Source: Lautropia sp.
Lineage (GTDB): Bacteria > Pseudomonadota > Gammaproteobacteria > Burkholderiales > Burkholderiaceae_E
Direction: 5' to 3'
Length of the DNA: 64,000 nt
NCBI GenBank assembly: GCA_030530775.1
Contig: JAUMUG010000009.1
Location: forward strand, 41,220-105,219
The translations under genes were made by a program, and so were the position numbers. Of the stretch, positions 53,601 through 61,842 are shown piece after piece; the stretch's first letter is position 1, and every line of letters starts with the position of its first letter. A model generated the notes under the pieces. That model was not told where the DNA came from, ran no database searches, and saw nothing but the letters and a program-made list of their open reading frames with translations.

Positions 53601-54638
53601 CAGGTCGGTCTCGATTTCTGCAATCTCTTGCTGCAGATGTTCGATATCGTTGTCGATCCGCGCCCGTTTTTCGGCTGCATTCCGAAAAACCGCTGCCGCA
53701 TGTTCGTCCAGCAACACCGGCATCCCATCGGATGCCAGCCGATCCAGGCGTTTCCGCGCTTCGTCATGAGCGAGCAACAGCGGCTGAATTCGACGGATGC
53801 GCTCCAGACGGCTCTGTTGCCGACGGGTGTCTTCGTGGCGCTTACGGGCGGCGATCAGCTCATCCTCGGTTTTCGTCAGCTCATCATAACGTTTCTTCCA
53901 GTCTTTGGAGCGCAGCTGTGCCTGCGAAAAATCGGCCTTGGCTGCACTGTAGGCATCATGTGCCCGATAATAAAGGCGCGTGTTGGCCTTGCGTATTCCC
54001 CACAACGAATCCGCATCTTTCTTCAGAGCCGACAACACTTCACCCAGATGCTCGAGGCCGGCGGCCGACTGAAACAGCATCCGACCGATGTCATCGGAAG
54101 CCGACAGAATGCCGTCGCCGCCCTTGATCAGCATGTCGTGATCCAGCGCATACATCCGATTGAAGGCATCGAGCTGCAGATTACCGAGCCAGGTTTGCAG
54201 CACATCGGCCGGCAACACCTCATCGGCCGGCGTGCGCAGCGTGTTCTTCTGTCCCTTGGTGCGCTCGAAGGCCAGCAGCCGGCCGGCCGTGTCTCCGGAT
54301 CCTTGCTGCTGCACTGCCTGCGGCCTTTCCGGCCATTCACTGCCCCGTACCGGTGACTCATCCGTCCGGGACACATCATCGACGCGCCCGTCTGTTTCCC
54401 GACGTGGCAACCGTTCGAGCACACCGCCGATCCGCAGGCTTGGCATCGGATGCAGAAAGTCCAGAGTGGTGCGCACCGGCATGCCGAACAGCCACTCGGC
54501 AATGGCATTGCGCACGGTGGATTTGCCCGCCTCATTGGGACCGACGATCAGATGGATATCCTGCTCGGCCCACGGCAGCGACAGACTTCGATCGGTGAAT
54601 TTGCCGTAGCGGATCAGGTTCAGTTCACGAATGCGCAT
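50652..54638 (-). CDS. yhaN: Large SMC/SbcC-like ATPase (YhaN family)
   Basis: 1,328 aa. The N-terminus MRIRELNLIRYGKFTDRSLS and Walker A VGPNEAGKSTVRNAI (residues 32-46) open a split ATPase. The C-terminus holds the signature-like SEGTRDQLYLALRLAAFELQ and Walker B MPLIADDLFINFDDRR, followed by ICLTHHDHL. Between them lie about 1,000 residues of charged heptad-like sequence with several breaks, consistent with long coiled coils. This fits YhaN/SbcC-type DNA-end processing ATPases that work with an Mre11-like nuclease, encoded immediately upstream. Residues about 813-863 are a degenerate Asp-Pro/Asn-Pro repeat. Confidence 0.82.
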   Translation of the reverse strand: MRIRELNLIRYGKFTDRSLSLPWAEQDIHLIVGPNEAGKSTVRNAIAEWLFGMPVRTTLDFLHPMPSLRIGGVLERLPRRETDGRVDDVSRTDESPVRGSEWPERPQAVQQQGSGDTAGRLLAFERTKGQKNTLRTPADEVLPADVLQTWLGNLQLDAFNRMYALDHDMLIKGGDGILSASDDIGRMLFQSAAGLEHLGEVLSALKKDADSLWGIRKANTRLYYRAHDAYSAAKADFSQAQLRSKDWKKRYDELTKTEDELIAARKRHEDTRRQQSRLERIRRIQPLLLAHDEARKRLDRLASDGMPVLLDEHAAAVFRNAAEKRARIDNDIEHLQQEIAEIETDLKKTPVDREVLARAADIKALNEKRLQFSDHASNLLKRREELRGLSLQLRSRAENLGWDGLDAADMRQRLPAASLRAQLLTLIRERTDLLQALQFARSERNTAQRLIEQTRRALQEIGSHTVDTGLQVAVDQAMRLGDHEALMADERRSLDSLAQQIESALAGLGSWRQSAERLRAMVVPEASTVQRLIDQQRQDAAELKAQQEALNAKIHDIDVLEQGLQQLVRNWQPVSLEQLQQARRARDDSWRAIKSTRFGAREPSASQASSGSTKASARVTAAPSSRGFPQTLSLFEPVADTPIDPSNQASNPETSAPWALNPDALNQGVSNQGTVNPASCDSGSFVEMVAGFERQMHVADELADARLERAQHEAERQAGTERLGQYRIERTSIEQRLQAVQNRIEANARHWCQLTDDCGLPKLPLDVTPTWLQQRERALQLLDRHATLARQHQQRGARAEQCRQALWAALGRQSLDPDRDLDRDPHPDPDRGSDPDPNPNPNPSPNPNPDPNPSPNPAPNPEPNQTFPTLAECLRRASALIARDQQAQGRRATLMQQLHQSEQQLIERDAALETVRQEEERWQRAWHALLVQIDYPADTPVERLEAHLSIFKEVDDLLTQMVRIQRDEIDCRQTDLDGLASTARALAEALEPDRVGQSADEIALALIDRLEQACEAQTAEAALRDRLARAVQARDVAVRELSGVQASMAPLLAAAGVETWAALGPAIERSDQRRAIEHQLQASESELIRNADGLPIAALREEAKGMNPDVLKAELDARRIEIDGIVEEISRLSGSLGQQKTEFEKLDGRDAAARAAARQQEAVADMADAAERYLRLHTAARLLEWSIARFRETRQGPMLAKASGIFGELTMGSFSRLLVDSEDDSPRLYGVRPGGQWVEVGGMSEGTRDQLYLALRLAAFELQIEQGQPMPLIADDLFINFDDRRTAAGLRVLGGLSRKTQIICLTHHDHLVPLASEVLGSCLNVIEL
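52045..52195. repeat. Degenerate hexanucleotide tandem repeat within yhaN
   Basis: About 25 units of a 6-bp motif (GGATTT/GGGTTT/GGATCC-like) run in frame and encode a DP/NP dipeptide array on the minus strand (for example DPDPNPNPNPSPNPNPDP). The unit is two codons, so copy changes would alter spacer length without frameshift. Confidence 0.85.
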
Positions 54639-54735
54639 AGGGATGGGATGGACTGGGATTCGGCGTCTTGCACTTCAGCATGGGATTGGGACGGCCCGGC
54701 AGTCGATGTCTCGAACGCCATCCAGGGTCTGAACG

Positions 54736-56055
54736 TCATCTGGACTGATCGGCCTGCAGCACCCGGTTCACCAGCAGCGGAATCGCTTCGTTCAGCCGCG
54801 CAGCAATCTGGGTATCGGGCTCCTGCTGCAACCCCTGAATCAGGTCGTACAGTTCGGACGAAGCCTGCGATTGCCGGACCTCGGCCGGCAACTTCTCGAG
54901 CAGCGCCCGCCAGTCGGCCAGCAGCGACTGGATGAATGCCGGATCGTGCCGTGCCCCCTGTGCCAACGCCTTCAGATCGGCCACGGCACCGGACGACCCC
55001 CGGCCACCCGCATCGATGTCATCCGCTCCCCTCTGCGGTCCGGTGTGGACCTTGACCTTTTCGATCCAGATGCGGTCGGCATCCAGGGCCACCGCCTGCG
55101 CAATCACTTCATGGCGCAGCTGATCGTCGTTCAACATCAGCGCATCGTGGGCTGCACTGCGACCGAAGAAGACGACACGGACCGCCAATGGCAACTGCGC
55201 GGGCGTTTGCGCCAGCAGATCGTCCAGAGCCCGGCCTGCAGCACGGACGGCCGCACGCATGTCCGGCTCGGCACTCACATCGACCTTCAGCTCATGCCAG
55301 CGCAGCACATCCACCTCGACCCGGGCGATATCGGTGATCTCATCGTCGTCGGCACTCACCAGCAACGCGCCGCGTGCACCGGCCTCGCGAATATGCCGCC
55401 CCTGCAGATTGCCGGCATAGGCGATGCTGACCTCACCCTGCTGCAGCCAGTATTCGTGCACATGACCAAGCGCCCAGTATTGATAGCCCTTGGCCTGCAG
55501 CTCGGCCACCGAACAGGGCGCATAGCGCGCATGTTCGGCATTGCCTTCGAGAGCGGTATGCAGCACGCCAATATTCAACCATCCGGCCACCGGCCCGGGA
55601 TAACCGGGTACCAGATTGTCGGTTGTGGCAGCCTGTTTGAAACTGCGCCCGTGCAGTGCCACCTTCAAATCGGGTCGACCCAGATCCGGCAGACGAAAGC
55701 TCTCGACTTTGCGTGACGAAAACACATGTACGTTGTCGGGCAGATCCAGACTGCGGGTCATCTCGCTTTCGGCATCGTGATTGCCCCACAGCAGAAAGAC
55801 CGGAATGCCCGCCTGCCGCAGCCGCCCCATCTGGCGCACGAAGAACAGGCCGGTATTGAAGTCCTTCCAGTCGCCATCATAGACATCACCGGCGATCACC
55901 ATGAAATCGACCTGCTCATCGATGGCGAGACCGACCAGCTGCGCGAACGCATCCCGGGTGGCGGTACGCAGCCGCTCGGCCGGTGCATCCGGATAGGACG
56001 ACAGCCCCCTGAGGGGGCTGTCCAGATGGAGATCGGCGGTGTGGATGAATTTCAT
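54736..56055 (-). CDS. yhaO: Mre11/SbcD-like DNA repair exonuclease (YhaO family)
   Basis: 439 aa from the ATG at 56055, where the protein begins MKFIHTADLHLDSPLRGL; the frame is open further upstream without homology. Metallophosphoesterase motifs in order are DLHLD (metal), VIAGDVYDGDW, LLWGNHDAES and ALGHVHEYWLQQ. These bind two Mn/Mg ions for 3'-5' exonuclease or endonuclease cleavage of DNA ends. Size and context match YhaO, the nuclease partner of YhaN, which follows 97 bp downstream. It is the first gene of the minus-strand run that continues into cydDC and cydABX. Confidence 0.85.
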   Translation of the reverse strand: MKFIHTADLHLDSPLRGLSSYPDAPAERLRTATRDAFAQLVGLAIDEQVDFMVIAGDVYDGDWKDFNTGLFFVRQMGRLRQAGIPVFLLWGNHDAESEMTRSLDLPDNVHVFSSRKVESFRLPDLGRPDLKVALHGRSFKQAATTDNLVPGYPGPVAGWLNIGVLHTALEGNAEHARYAPCSVAELQAKGYQYWALGHVHEYWLQQGEVSIAYAGNLQGRHIREAGARGALLVSADDDEITDIARVEVDVLRWHELKVDVSAEPDMRAAVRAAGRALDDLLAQTPAQLPLAVRVVFFGRSAAHDALMLNDDQLRHEVIAQAVALDADRIWIEKVKVHTGPQRGADDIDAGGRGSSGAVADLKALAQGARHDPAFIQSLLADWRALLEKLPAEVRQSQASSELYDLIQGLQQEPDTQIAARLNEAIPLLVNRVLQADQSR

Positions 56056-56396
56056 GAAATGGCGGGATCGCGCTGTCGGATCATGGGGGTTTCCGGATGC
56101 CGCGCCCGGACGGAGAAGCACGGAAAGCGAATCCTCTCGAGAGTGTAAGCCAGCCTCTCCGGCTCGATCGAACTACGCGGATGGCATCGTCTTCCGGCAA
56201 TCGTCAGGTGTTCCGGCATCGATACACCCTGCCGCATTCAGGGGTTCTGTGGAGGCCGGCGGGCAGCCTTCATGGCAGGCCCCGGTCCGGGGGGCGCTCC
56301 GGCCTGCTCGGACCGCACTTGCCCGGGAAGATCATGCCCGCAAACCGGGCTCATCGGCGCATCAGCGCCGTCATTACGGCGGTCAGGCCGGGAAGA
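56056..56396. other. Interval between yhaO and tRNA-Gly
   Basis: No credible gene. A perfect 6-bp hairpin CGCCGT-CATT-ACGGCG (56366-56381) lies 16 bp after the tRNA on its strand and may be its terminator. The promoter of the yhaO-cyd run must lie here, but I could not pick a clear one. Confidence 0.45.
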
Positions 56397-56470
56397 TGGA
56401 GCGGGTGAAGGGAATCGAACCCTCGTATGCAGCTTGGGAAGCTGCCGTTCTACCATTGAACTACACCCGC
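56397..56470 (-). tRNA. glyU: tRNA-Gly (anticodon CCC)
   Basis: On the minus strand the 74 nt form a full cloverleaf. The acceptor stem is GCGGGTG/CACCCGC and the D-arm AGTTCAATGGTAGAAC. The anticodon stem GCAGC/GCTGC encloses loop TTCCCAA, so the anticodon is CCC. The T-arm contains GAGGGTTCGATTCCCTT. Discriminator T and CCA are encoded in the DNA. Confidence 0.95.
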
Positions 56471-56598
56471 GTGCGGCGCATTGTACGCCGTTTTGTGGCG
56501 TGCTGCCGCAAGAAGGCAGAAGATGTCCAATGAGCGCAACCACGCCCACGGGTTTATCCGGAGGCGGTGGCGATGGCCGGCTGATCTAGAATGAATGC

Positions 56599-57543
56599 AT
56601 GGACGTGGCATATATCAGTCATAGCAGCTCGGCGCTGCACGAAATGGGCGAGTGGCACCCGGAAAGCCCGGACCGGGTACGGGTGATTTCCGATCGACTG
56701 TATTCCAGCGGGTTGATCGACCTGCTGACCGGTTACGATGCCCCGGAAGTCACCCGTGAGCAGCTATTGCGCGTCCACAGTCAACGCTATCTCGACTACC
56801 TGGAACGGGTGAGCCCGTCGGAAGGCTATTTTTCGATCGACACCGATACCATGATGAATCCCCACACGCTGCGGGCGGCCAAGCATGCGGCCGGCGCAGC
56901 GGTCAAGGCGGTCGACCTGGTGATGAACGGCGAGTATCGGCGGGTATTCTGCAATGTGCGCCCGCCCGGCCACCATGCCACACGGCACTCGTCGATGGGC
57001 TTCTGTTTCTACAACAACGCCGTGGTCGGCATGTATCACGCGCTCGAAGCCCACGGGCTCAAGCGCGTGGCGCTGTTCGATTTCGACGTGCACCACGGCA
57101 ATGGCAGCGAGGACATCCTGGCGGGTGACGAGCGTACGCTGATGCTGTCGACCTTCCAGCCGCGGATTTTCCCACACCATGGAGAGCTGCCGCTCGGCCC
57201 CAACATTCTGAGCGTGCCGCTGCCCGGCTACAGCAATGGCAAGGCGATGCGTGAAGCCGTAAGAGAGCAATGGGGGCCTGCCCTGGATGCGTTCGAGCCG
57301 GAACTGATCTTCATCTCGGCCGGCTTCGATGCCCACCGGGACGACGACCTGGGCCAGTTGGGCTGGACGACGGCCGACTATGCCTGGATCACCCATTGGC
57401 TGATGCTGAAGTCGATGCAGCACTGCGGAGGCCGGGTGGTATCGATGCTGGAGGGAGGCTATTCGCTGCAGGCGCTGTCGGTCAGCGTCGAGCAGCATGT
57501 ACGCGAGCTGCTGGAGATCGGGCTGACGGAACTGCCGGCCTGA
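56599..57543 (+). CDS. Histone deacetylase-family protein (acetylpolyamine/AcuC-like amidohydrolase)
   Basis: 314 aa, close to single-domain class II HDAC-like bacterial enzymes. Motifs in order are HPESPDRVRVI, VFCNVRPPGHHATRHSSMGF (charge-relay His pair), FCFYNNAVVG, ALFDFDVHHGNGSEDIL (zinc Asp and His) and FISAGFDAHRDDDLGQL (zinc Asp). MLEGGYSLQALS closes the pocket. These are all the residues needed for zinc-dependent deacetylation. Bacterial members act on acetylpolyamines, acetyl-lysine or other amides; which one applies here is unknown. It is monocistronic and lies 128 bp from the tRNA on the opposite strand. Confidence 0.88.
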   Translation: MDVAYISHSSSALHEMGEWHPESPDRVRVISDRLYSSGLIDLLTGYDAPEVTREQLLRVHSQRYLDYLERVSPSEGYFSIDTDTMMNPHTLRAAKHAAGAAVKAVDLVMNGEYRRVFCNVRPPGHHATRHSSMGFCFYNNAVVGMYHALEAHGLKRVALFDFDVHHGNGSEDILAGDERTLMLSTFQPRIFPHHGELPLGPNILSVPLPGYSNGKAMREAVREQWGPALDAFEPELIFISAGFDAHRDDDLGQLGWTTADYAWITHWLMLKSMQHCGGRVVSMLEGGYSLQALSVSVEQHVRELLEIGLTELPA

Positions 57544-57834
57544 CCTGGCCGCCCGTCGCACCATGCGCAAACACTATCTCTTCCATCCTTCGGCGACATA
57601 ACGGAGGCGGAGGCCTCCCGGCTGCGGTAGACTGTGCCGGATGCGCCAACGACGGGCGCCTCACTCCCGTATTTGTTGTGCCCTCCCCCGAAGACGGTCT
57701 GGCCACATCGTAGCATTACGGCTCGATACCCCGGCCGGCGGCGCAGTCTGTCGGCCCGCGCCAGGTACGCCGGCAACGATGCCAATGGCCGGTCTTCGGC
57801 ACTGCCTCCTCCTCGTTCTTGATCGTTTTGATCG

Positions 57835-59685
57835 ATGAAATCTCTATTTCGCTGGTTTGAAAGCCGCATCGACCCCTTTCCCGAACAGGCTGTGCCGGTG
57901 CCGGACAAGGGACTGTGGTCCTTTGTCCGTACTTCGCTGCAAGGCGTGCGCCGCTGGCTGATCCTGCTGATCATCGCCGTGGCATTGATCGGCGTGTTCG
58001 AGGCCCTGCTGTTTCAATGGATGGGCTTCGTGGTCGACTGGATCAACCAATACACACCCGAGACCCTGTGGCATGAAAAAGGTGGTGTGCTGACGCTGAT
58101 GGCGATCGTCATGGTCGCCAGCCCGCTGTTGGTGCTGATCAGCTCGAACCTGCGTTTTCAGACACTACAGGGCGTGATGCCGATGCGCATGCGCTGGCGC
58201 TTCCATCGGCTGATGCTGGGGCAGAGTCTGTCCTTTTATCAGGATGAGTTCGCCGGCCGGGTATCGGCCAAAGTGATGCAGACGGCACTGGCGATCCGCG
58301 ATGCGGTGATGACCTGTGCCGACATGGTGACCTACATCCTGGTCTACTTTCTGACCAGCTCGGTAGTGCTGTGGAATTTCGATGCCTGGTTGCTGGTGCC
58401 CTTCGGCGCCTGGCTGGTGCTGTTCGGCGGGGTGCTCTGGTGGGCGATTCCGCAGCTGGCGAAGCTGGCCGAGCGACAGGCCGATGCCCGCGCGCTGATG
58501 ACCGGCCGCATCACCGATGCCTACAGCAACATCGCCACCGTCAAGCTGTTCTCTCACAGTGAGCGTGAATCGGACTATGCCAAGACGGCCATGGAAGAGT
58601 TCCTACTGACGGTGCATGCGCAGATGCGCCGGGTGTCGATGCTGGAAGTGGCCAACCATACGGTCAATGTCCTGCTGATCGGCAGCACGGCCGGGCTTGG
58701 CTTGTGGCTGTGGCATCATGGCCAGGTCAGTGCAGGCGGCGTGGCGGCGGCCACTGCCATGGCGCTGCGCCTCAACGCGTTGTCGCAATGGATCATGTGG
58801 CAGTCGGCCACCCTGTTCGAGGACCTGGGTACCATTCAGGACGGTATGAACACGTTGTCCAAGCCGCACACCGTGCTGGACAAGGCCGATGCCAGGCCAC
58901 TCGTCGTGACCCGGGGCGATATCCGGTTCGATTCGGTGACCTTTGGCTACGGTGACCACGGTCCACTGCTCGAGGATTTCAAGCTGCATGTAAAACCGGG
59001 CGAGAAAATCGGGCTGGTCGGCCGCTCGGGCGCCGGCAAGTCGACCATCGTCAATCTGCTGTTGCGTTTCTATGACCTGAACAGCGGCAGGATTCTGATC
59101 GACGGCCAGAACATCGCCGACATCACGCAAAACTCGCTGCGCGCGCAGATCGGCATGGTGACGCAGGACACCTCGTTGCTGCACCGCTCGGTACGCGACA
59201 ACATCGGCTATGGCCGCCCGTCTGCAAGCGATGACGAAGTGATGGATGCCGCCCGCCGTGCCCAGGCCGATCTGTTCATCGCCCAGCTGCAAGACAGCAA
59301 GGGCCGCATCGGTCTGGACGCACACGTCGGCGAACGGGGGGTCAAGCTGTCCGGCGGCCAGCGGCAGCGGATCGCCATTGCCCGGGTGATGCTGAAGAAT
59401 GCCCCGATCCTGCTGCTGGACGAGGCCACCAGCGCACTCGATTCAGAGGTGGAAACGGCCATTCAGGACAGTCTCTACGAACTGATGAGTGACAAGACGG
59501 TGATTGCGATCGCTCACCGGCTGTCGACCATCGCCGCCATGGACCGGCTGGTGGTTCTGGACAAGGGCCGGATCGTCGAACAGGGCACGCACACCGAGCT
59601 GTTGGCCAGGGACGGCGTCTACGCGCGGCTGTGGGCGCACCAGAGCGGCGGCTTCCTGGGCGGCAGCGAGCACGCCCCCGATTGA
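57835..59685 (+). CDS. ABC transporter, fused permease and ATPase (type I exporter)
   Basis: 616 aa, a typical half-size exporter. Six membrane helices lie in residues about 38-345, with GVFEALLFQWMGFVVDWINQ and a coupling-helix text FYQDEFAGRVSAKVMQTA. The ATPase has Walker A VGRSGAGKSTIVNLLLRFYD, Q-loop VTQDTSLLHRSVRDNIGYG, signature LSGGQRQRIAIARVML, Walker B ILLLDEATSALD and the H-loop IAHRLSTI. It resembles MsbA/multidrug or lipid exporters working as homodimers. The cargo is unknown. It is monocistronic. Confidence 0.88.
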   Translation: MKSLFRWFESRIDPFPEQAVPVPDKGLWSFVRTSLQGVRRWLILLIIAVALIGVFEALLFQWMGFVVDWINQYTPETLWHEKGGVLTLMAIVMVASPLLVLISSNLRFQTLQGVMPMRMRWRFHRLMLGQSLSFYQDEFAGRVSAKVMQTALAIRDAVMTCADMVTYILVYFLTSSVVLWNFDAWLLVPFGAWLVLFGGVLWWAIPQLAKLAERQADARALMTGRITDAYSNIATVKLFSHSERESDYAKTAMEEFLLTVHAQMRRVSMLEVANHTVNVLLIGSTAGLGLWLWHHGQVSAGGVAAATAMALRLNALSQWIMWQSATLFEDLGTIQDGMNTLSKPHTVLDKADARPLVVTRGDIRFDSVTFGYGDHGPLLEDFKLHVKPGEKIGLVGRSGAGKSTIVNLLLRFYDLNSGRILIDGQNIADITQNSLRAQIGMVTQDTSLLHRSVRDNIGYGRPSASDDEVMDAARRAQADLFIAQLQDSKGRIGLDAHVGERGVKLSGGQRQRIAIARVMLKNAPILLLDEATSALDSEVETAIQDSLYELMSDKTVIAIAHRLSTIAAMDRLVVLDKGRIVEQGTHTELLARDGVYARLWAHQSGGFLGGSEHAPD

Positions 59686-60124
59686 TACACTTCTCTACAA
59701 CAGCCCATCACCACGCTCGGCGTCCCTGCCGTGCGCCTTGGCCGATGGGGCAAACAGCACGTCGACGTAGCGGCGGAAACTGGCAAACACTTCATGCCGC
59801 ATGGTGGGCTGGTAGCCTGCCATCGGCACGGTTTGCCAGTCCTCATTTTCTGCGGTCAGAAAAAGTCCATGGCAAACACGGGCCACGAATCAAACAGGCC
59901 ACGAATGAGCCTTGCCGCAAAACGGCGCTCCCATGTCGATCTCCCATACCGAGCAAGGCGCCAACGGTGGTGGAAGTCTGCACATAAACGCCTCTGGATC
60001 ACCCGATATCGAACGTCCCTTCGACCATCGGTATATGCATTCACCTCATATTTGACTCTTCTCTGCCTTCCTCCGTTTTACAGCGCCTGAAAAGTCATTT
60101 GCGGAGTGCTTTCAGACACCCGCC
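59686..60124. other. Interval at the left edge of the efflux locus
   Basis: Composition changes across this stretch, from GC-rich at 59.7 kb to A/T-richer after about 59.9 kb. The minus strand of 59695-59886 looks like the C-terminal end of a broken gene. The rest shows nothing recognisable. Confidence 0.45.
59695..59886 (-). pseudogene. Possible C-terminal remnant of an unidentified gene
   Basis: A 63-codon frame with GC-rich third positions and protein-like text (EDWQTVPMAGYQPTMRHEVF, then ASFRRYVDVLFAP). A stop lies just upstream in frame and the DNA there turns A/T-richer. Family not recognised. It may mark the junction where the acquired block inserted. Confidence 0.35.
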
Positions 60125-60565
60125 CTATCCGTTGCCCGTCCTCTCGATCTCTTTCCGGCACACCTGACAGAATTCCGTCATCAACGAAAACAGTTGGGCG
60201 GTTTTTTGTTTACCGAAAGATTTGAAGGCTCTGTCGCACATGGTTTTGGTGGCTTGCAACAACGGTTCGGCCTGGGCTTTGCCGGTATCGGTCAGGCGAA
60301 GGATGCGTTCGCGTTTGTCTTTTTCTCCGGTCTGAAAGGTTATCCAGCCTTTTTCCCGATATTCTTTGCAGATATTGAACACCGTCTGTTTGGGCAGGTA
60401 ATGCTCTTCGCAAATCTGTTTTTGCGTGCATTGCCCGTCTTCCGTGTTGGCAAGGGTGTAGAGCACAGTGAAGTGGGTATGGGTCAGACCCATTTTTTTT
60501 ATCCAGTCGTCTATCAGGCGGTCGATTTCACCGATATGTCTGCCGAGTATGTCGAAGCTGTTCAT
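60125..60565 (-). CDS. MarR-family transcriptional regulator
   Basis: 146 aa. Helix-rich chain with a central winged helix: THFTVLYTLANTEDGQCTQK, then EEHYLPKQTVFNICKEYREKGWI and the wing TGEKDKRERILRLTDTGKAQ, ideal for MarR proteins. The three cysteines in the C-terminal half (MCDRAF and CQVCRK) might sense oxidants or thiol drugs. It is divergent from the RND efflux operon (149 bp) and probably represses it. Codon use is more A/T-rich than in genes to the left. That the repressor binds the repeated TTGGTCCC boxes in the gap is inference. Confidence 0.88.
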   Translation of the reverse strand: MNSFDILGRHIGEIDRLIDDWIKKMGLTHTHFTVLYTLANTEDGQCTQKQICEEHYLPKQTVFNICKEYREKGWITFQTGEKDKRERILRLTDTGKAQAEPLLQATKTMCDRAFKSFGKQKTAQLFSLMTEFCQVCRKEIERTGNG

Positions 60566-60637
60566 CGTGGTGATGCTGTTGGCTTGCTCGATTTGCCAAA
60601 CGTTATTTTATCACCTGCTTTCGGGAGAACAACCAGA

Positions 60638-60678
60638 TTGGTCCCGAAATTGACTTGACCTTGGTCCCTTGAGATACT
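60638..60678 (+). promoter_or_regulatory. Promoter of the RND operon with repeated boxes
   Basis: -35 TTGACT (60650-60655) and -10 GATACT (60673-60678) are spaced 17 bp. Two TTGGTCCC boxes (60638-60645 and 60661-60668), 23 bp apart, bracket the -35. An inverted TCGGGA/TCCCGA (60621-60626, 60642-60647) overlaps the first. They are good candidates for the MarR operator. Confidence 0.6.
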
Positions 60679-60714
60679 AAAATGCGCCAAAATTGGTAAT
60701 TTTTGGGACTTTAT

Positions 60715-61842
60715 ATGCGATCGACACGGATATTCGCGCTGAGCCTGTGCGGCTTGATTCTGGCGGCTTGCGGCGAGCAGGCGGAAAACGACGCGATGCA
60801 ACCTGCGTCGATGAAGGTGAACGTGGTACGGGCGCAAGGTGGCGAATGGATGCCGACCCTGTCGCTGTCGGGCAATGCGGTGGCGCGAGAGGATGTGGCG
60901 GTCGGTACGGCCTTGCAGGGTTTGCAGGTGCTGGATGTGAAGGTGGAAGTGGGCGACCGAGTGGAAAAAGGCCAGTTACTGGCGGTGCTGGAACACAGCA
61001 ATGTGCAGTCGCAACTGGCGCAGAATTCAGCGGCGTTGATCCGTGCCAAGGCCAATTTGGCTTCGCAGCGATCAGCACTGAAAGAAGCGGAAAGCACGCT
61101 GAAACGTTATCGGATATTGGTGAAGGATGAGGCGGTCAGCCGCCAAGATTTCGACCAGCAGCAGATGAAGGCGGAGTCGGCCAAGGCGGCGGTGCAGGTG
61201 GCGCTGGCGGAAATCACACAAATTCGGGCGCAGCTTGCCGACAACCGCCATCAGCGCAGCAAGGCGCAGGTAACCGCCCCCGTGAGCGGAGTGATTACCC
61301 GAAGGGCGGTGGAAACCGGTTCGCTTACATCAAGCAATGCATTGTTCCACATCGCCAAAGACGGCGAAACGGAAGTGCAGGCGGACGTGAGCCGTGACGA
61401 GCTGGCGCTGGTTCGGCAGGGCTTACCGGCGGATATCCATTTGGGAGCCAAAACGACGATCGGTGGCACGGTCCGGCTGGTGCCGCCCGAAATGGACAGC
61501 AGCCGCCGCGTGGCGAAAATCCGTATCACGCCGAACGAGAAGCTGAACGCAGCCATCGGCAGCGACGTCCGGGTGATCATTCACCTGCCCAAAAACCGCG
61601 TCGCCGTCAGCCTGCCCTTTTCCGCAGTCGCTTTCGACGCGGACGGCAAGGCTTTTGCCAAGGTGGTGGACGCTCAGGGGAAAGTGCACAAGCGAGCGTT
61701 GGAAATCGGCACGATGCATCAAAGTACGGTCGAAATTCTGTCCGGCTTGCAGGCGGATGAACAAGTGGTTCAACAAGCGGGCGCCTTTGTGGACGACGGC
61801 GACACGGTATCGCCGCAGCCGGTCGAAGGAGGAGAAAAATGA
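60715..61842 (+). CDS. RND efflux membrane-fusion (periplasmic adaptor) lipoprotein
   Basis: 375 aa from the ATG at 60715 with GGGA 8 bp upstream; a TTG four codons earlier is less likely. The signal peptide MRSTRIFALSLCGLILAACG ends in a lipobox. The chain follows the HlyD/AcrA plan: a first lipoyl half (GTALQGLQVLDVKVEVGDRV), then an alpha-helical hairpin with heptads (about 95-175). The second lipoyl half is VTAPVSGVITRRAVETGSLT, and a beta-barrel and membrane-proximal domain follow. It links the RND pump to an outer-membrane channel. The stop overlaps the pump ATG by 4 bp (ATGA). Confidence 0.9.
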   Translation: MRSTRIFALSLCGLILAACGEQAENDAMQPASMKVNVVRAQGGEWMPTLSLSGNAVAREDVAVGTALQGLQVLDVKVEVGDRVEKGQLLAVLEHSNVQSQLAQNSAALIRAKANLASQRSALKEAESTLKRYRILVKDEAVSRQDFDQQQMKAESAKAAVQVALAEITQIRAQLADNRHQRSKAQVTAPVSGVITRRAVETGSLTSSNALFHIAKDGETEVQADVSRDELALVRQGLPADIHLGAKTTIGGTVRLVPPEMDSSRRVAKIRITPNEKLNAAIGSDVRVIIHLPKNRVAVSLPFSAVAFDADGKAFAKVVDAQGKVHKRALEIGTMHQSTVEILSGLQADEQVVQQAGAFVDDGDTVSPQPVEGGEK

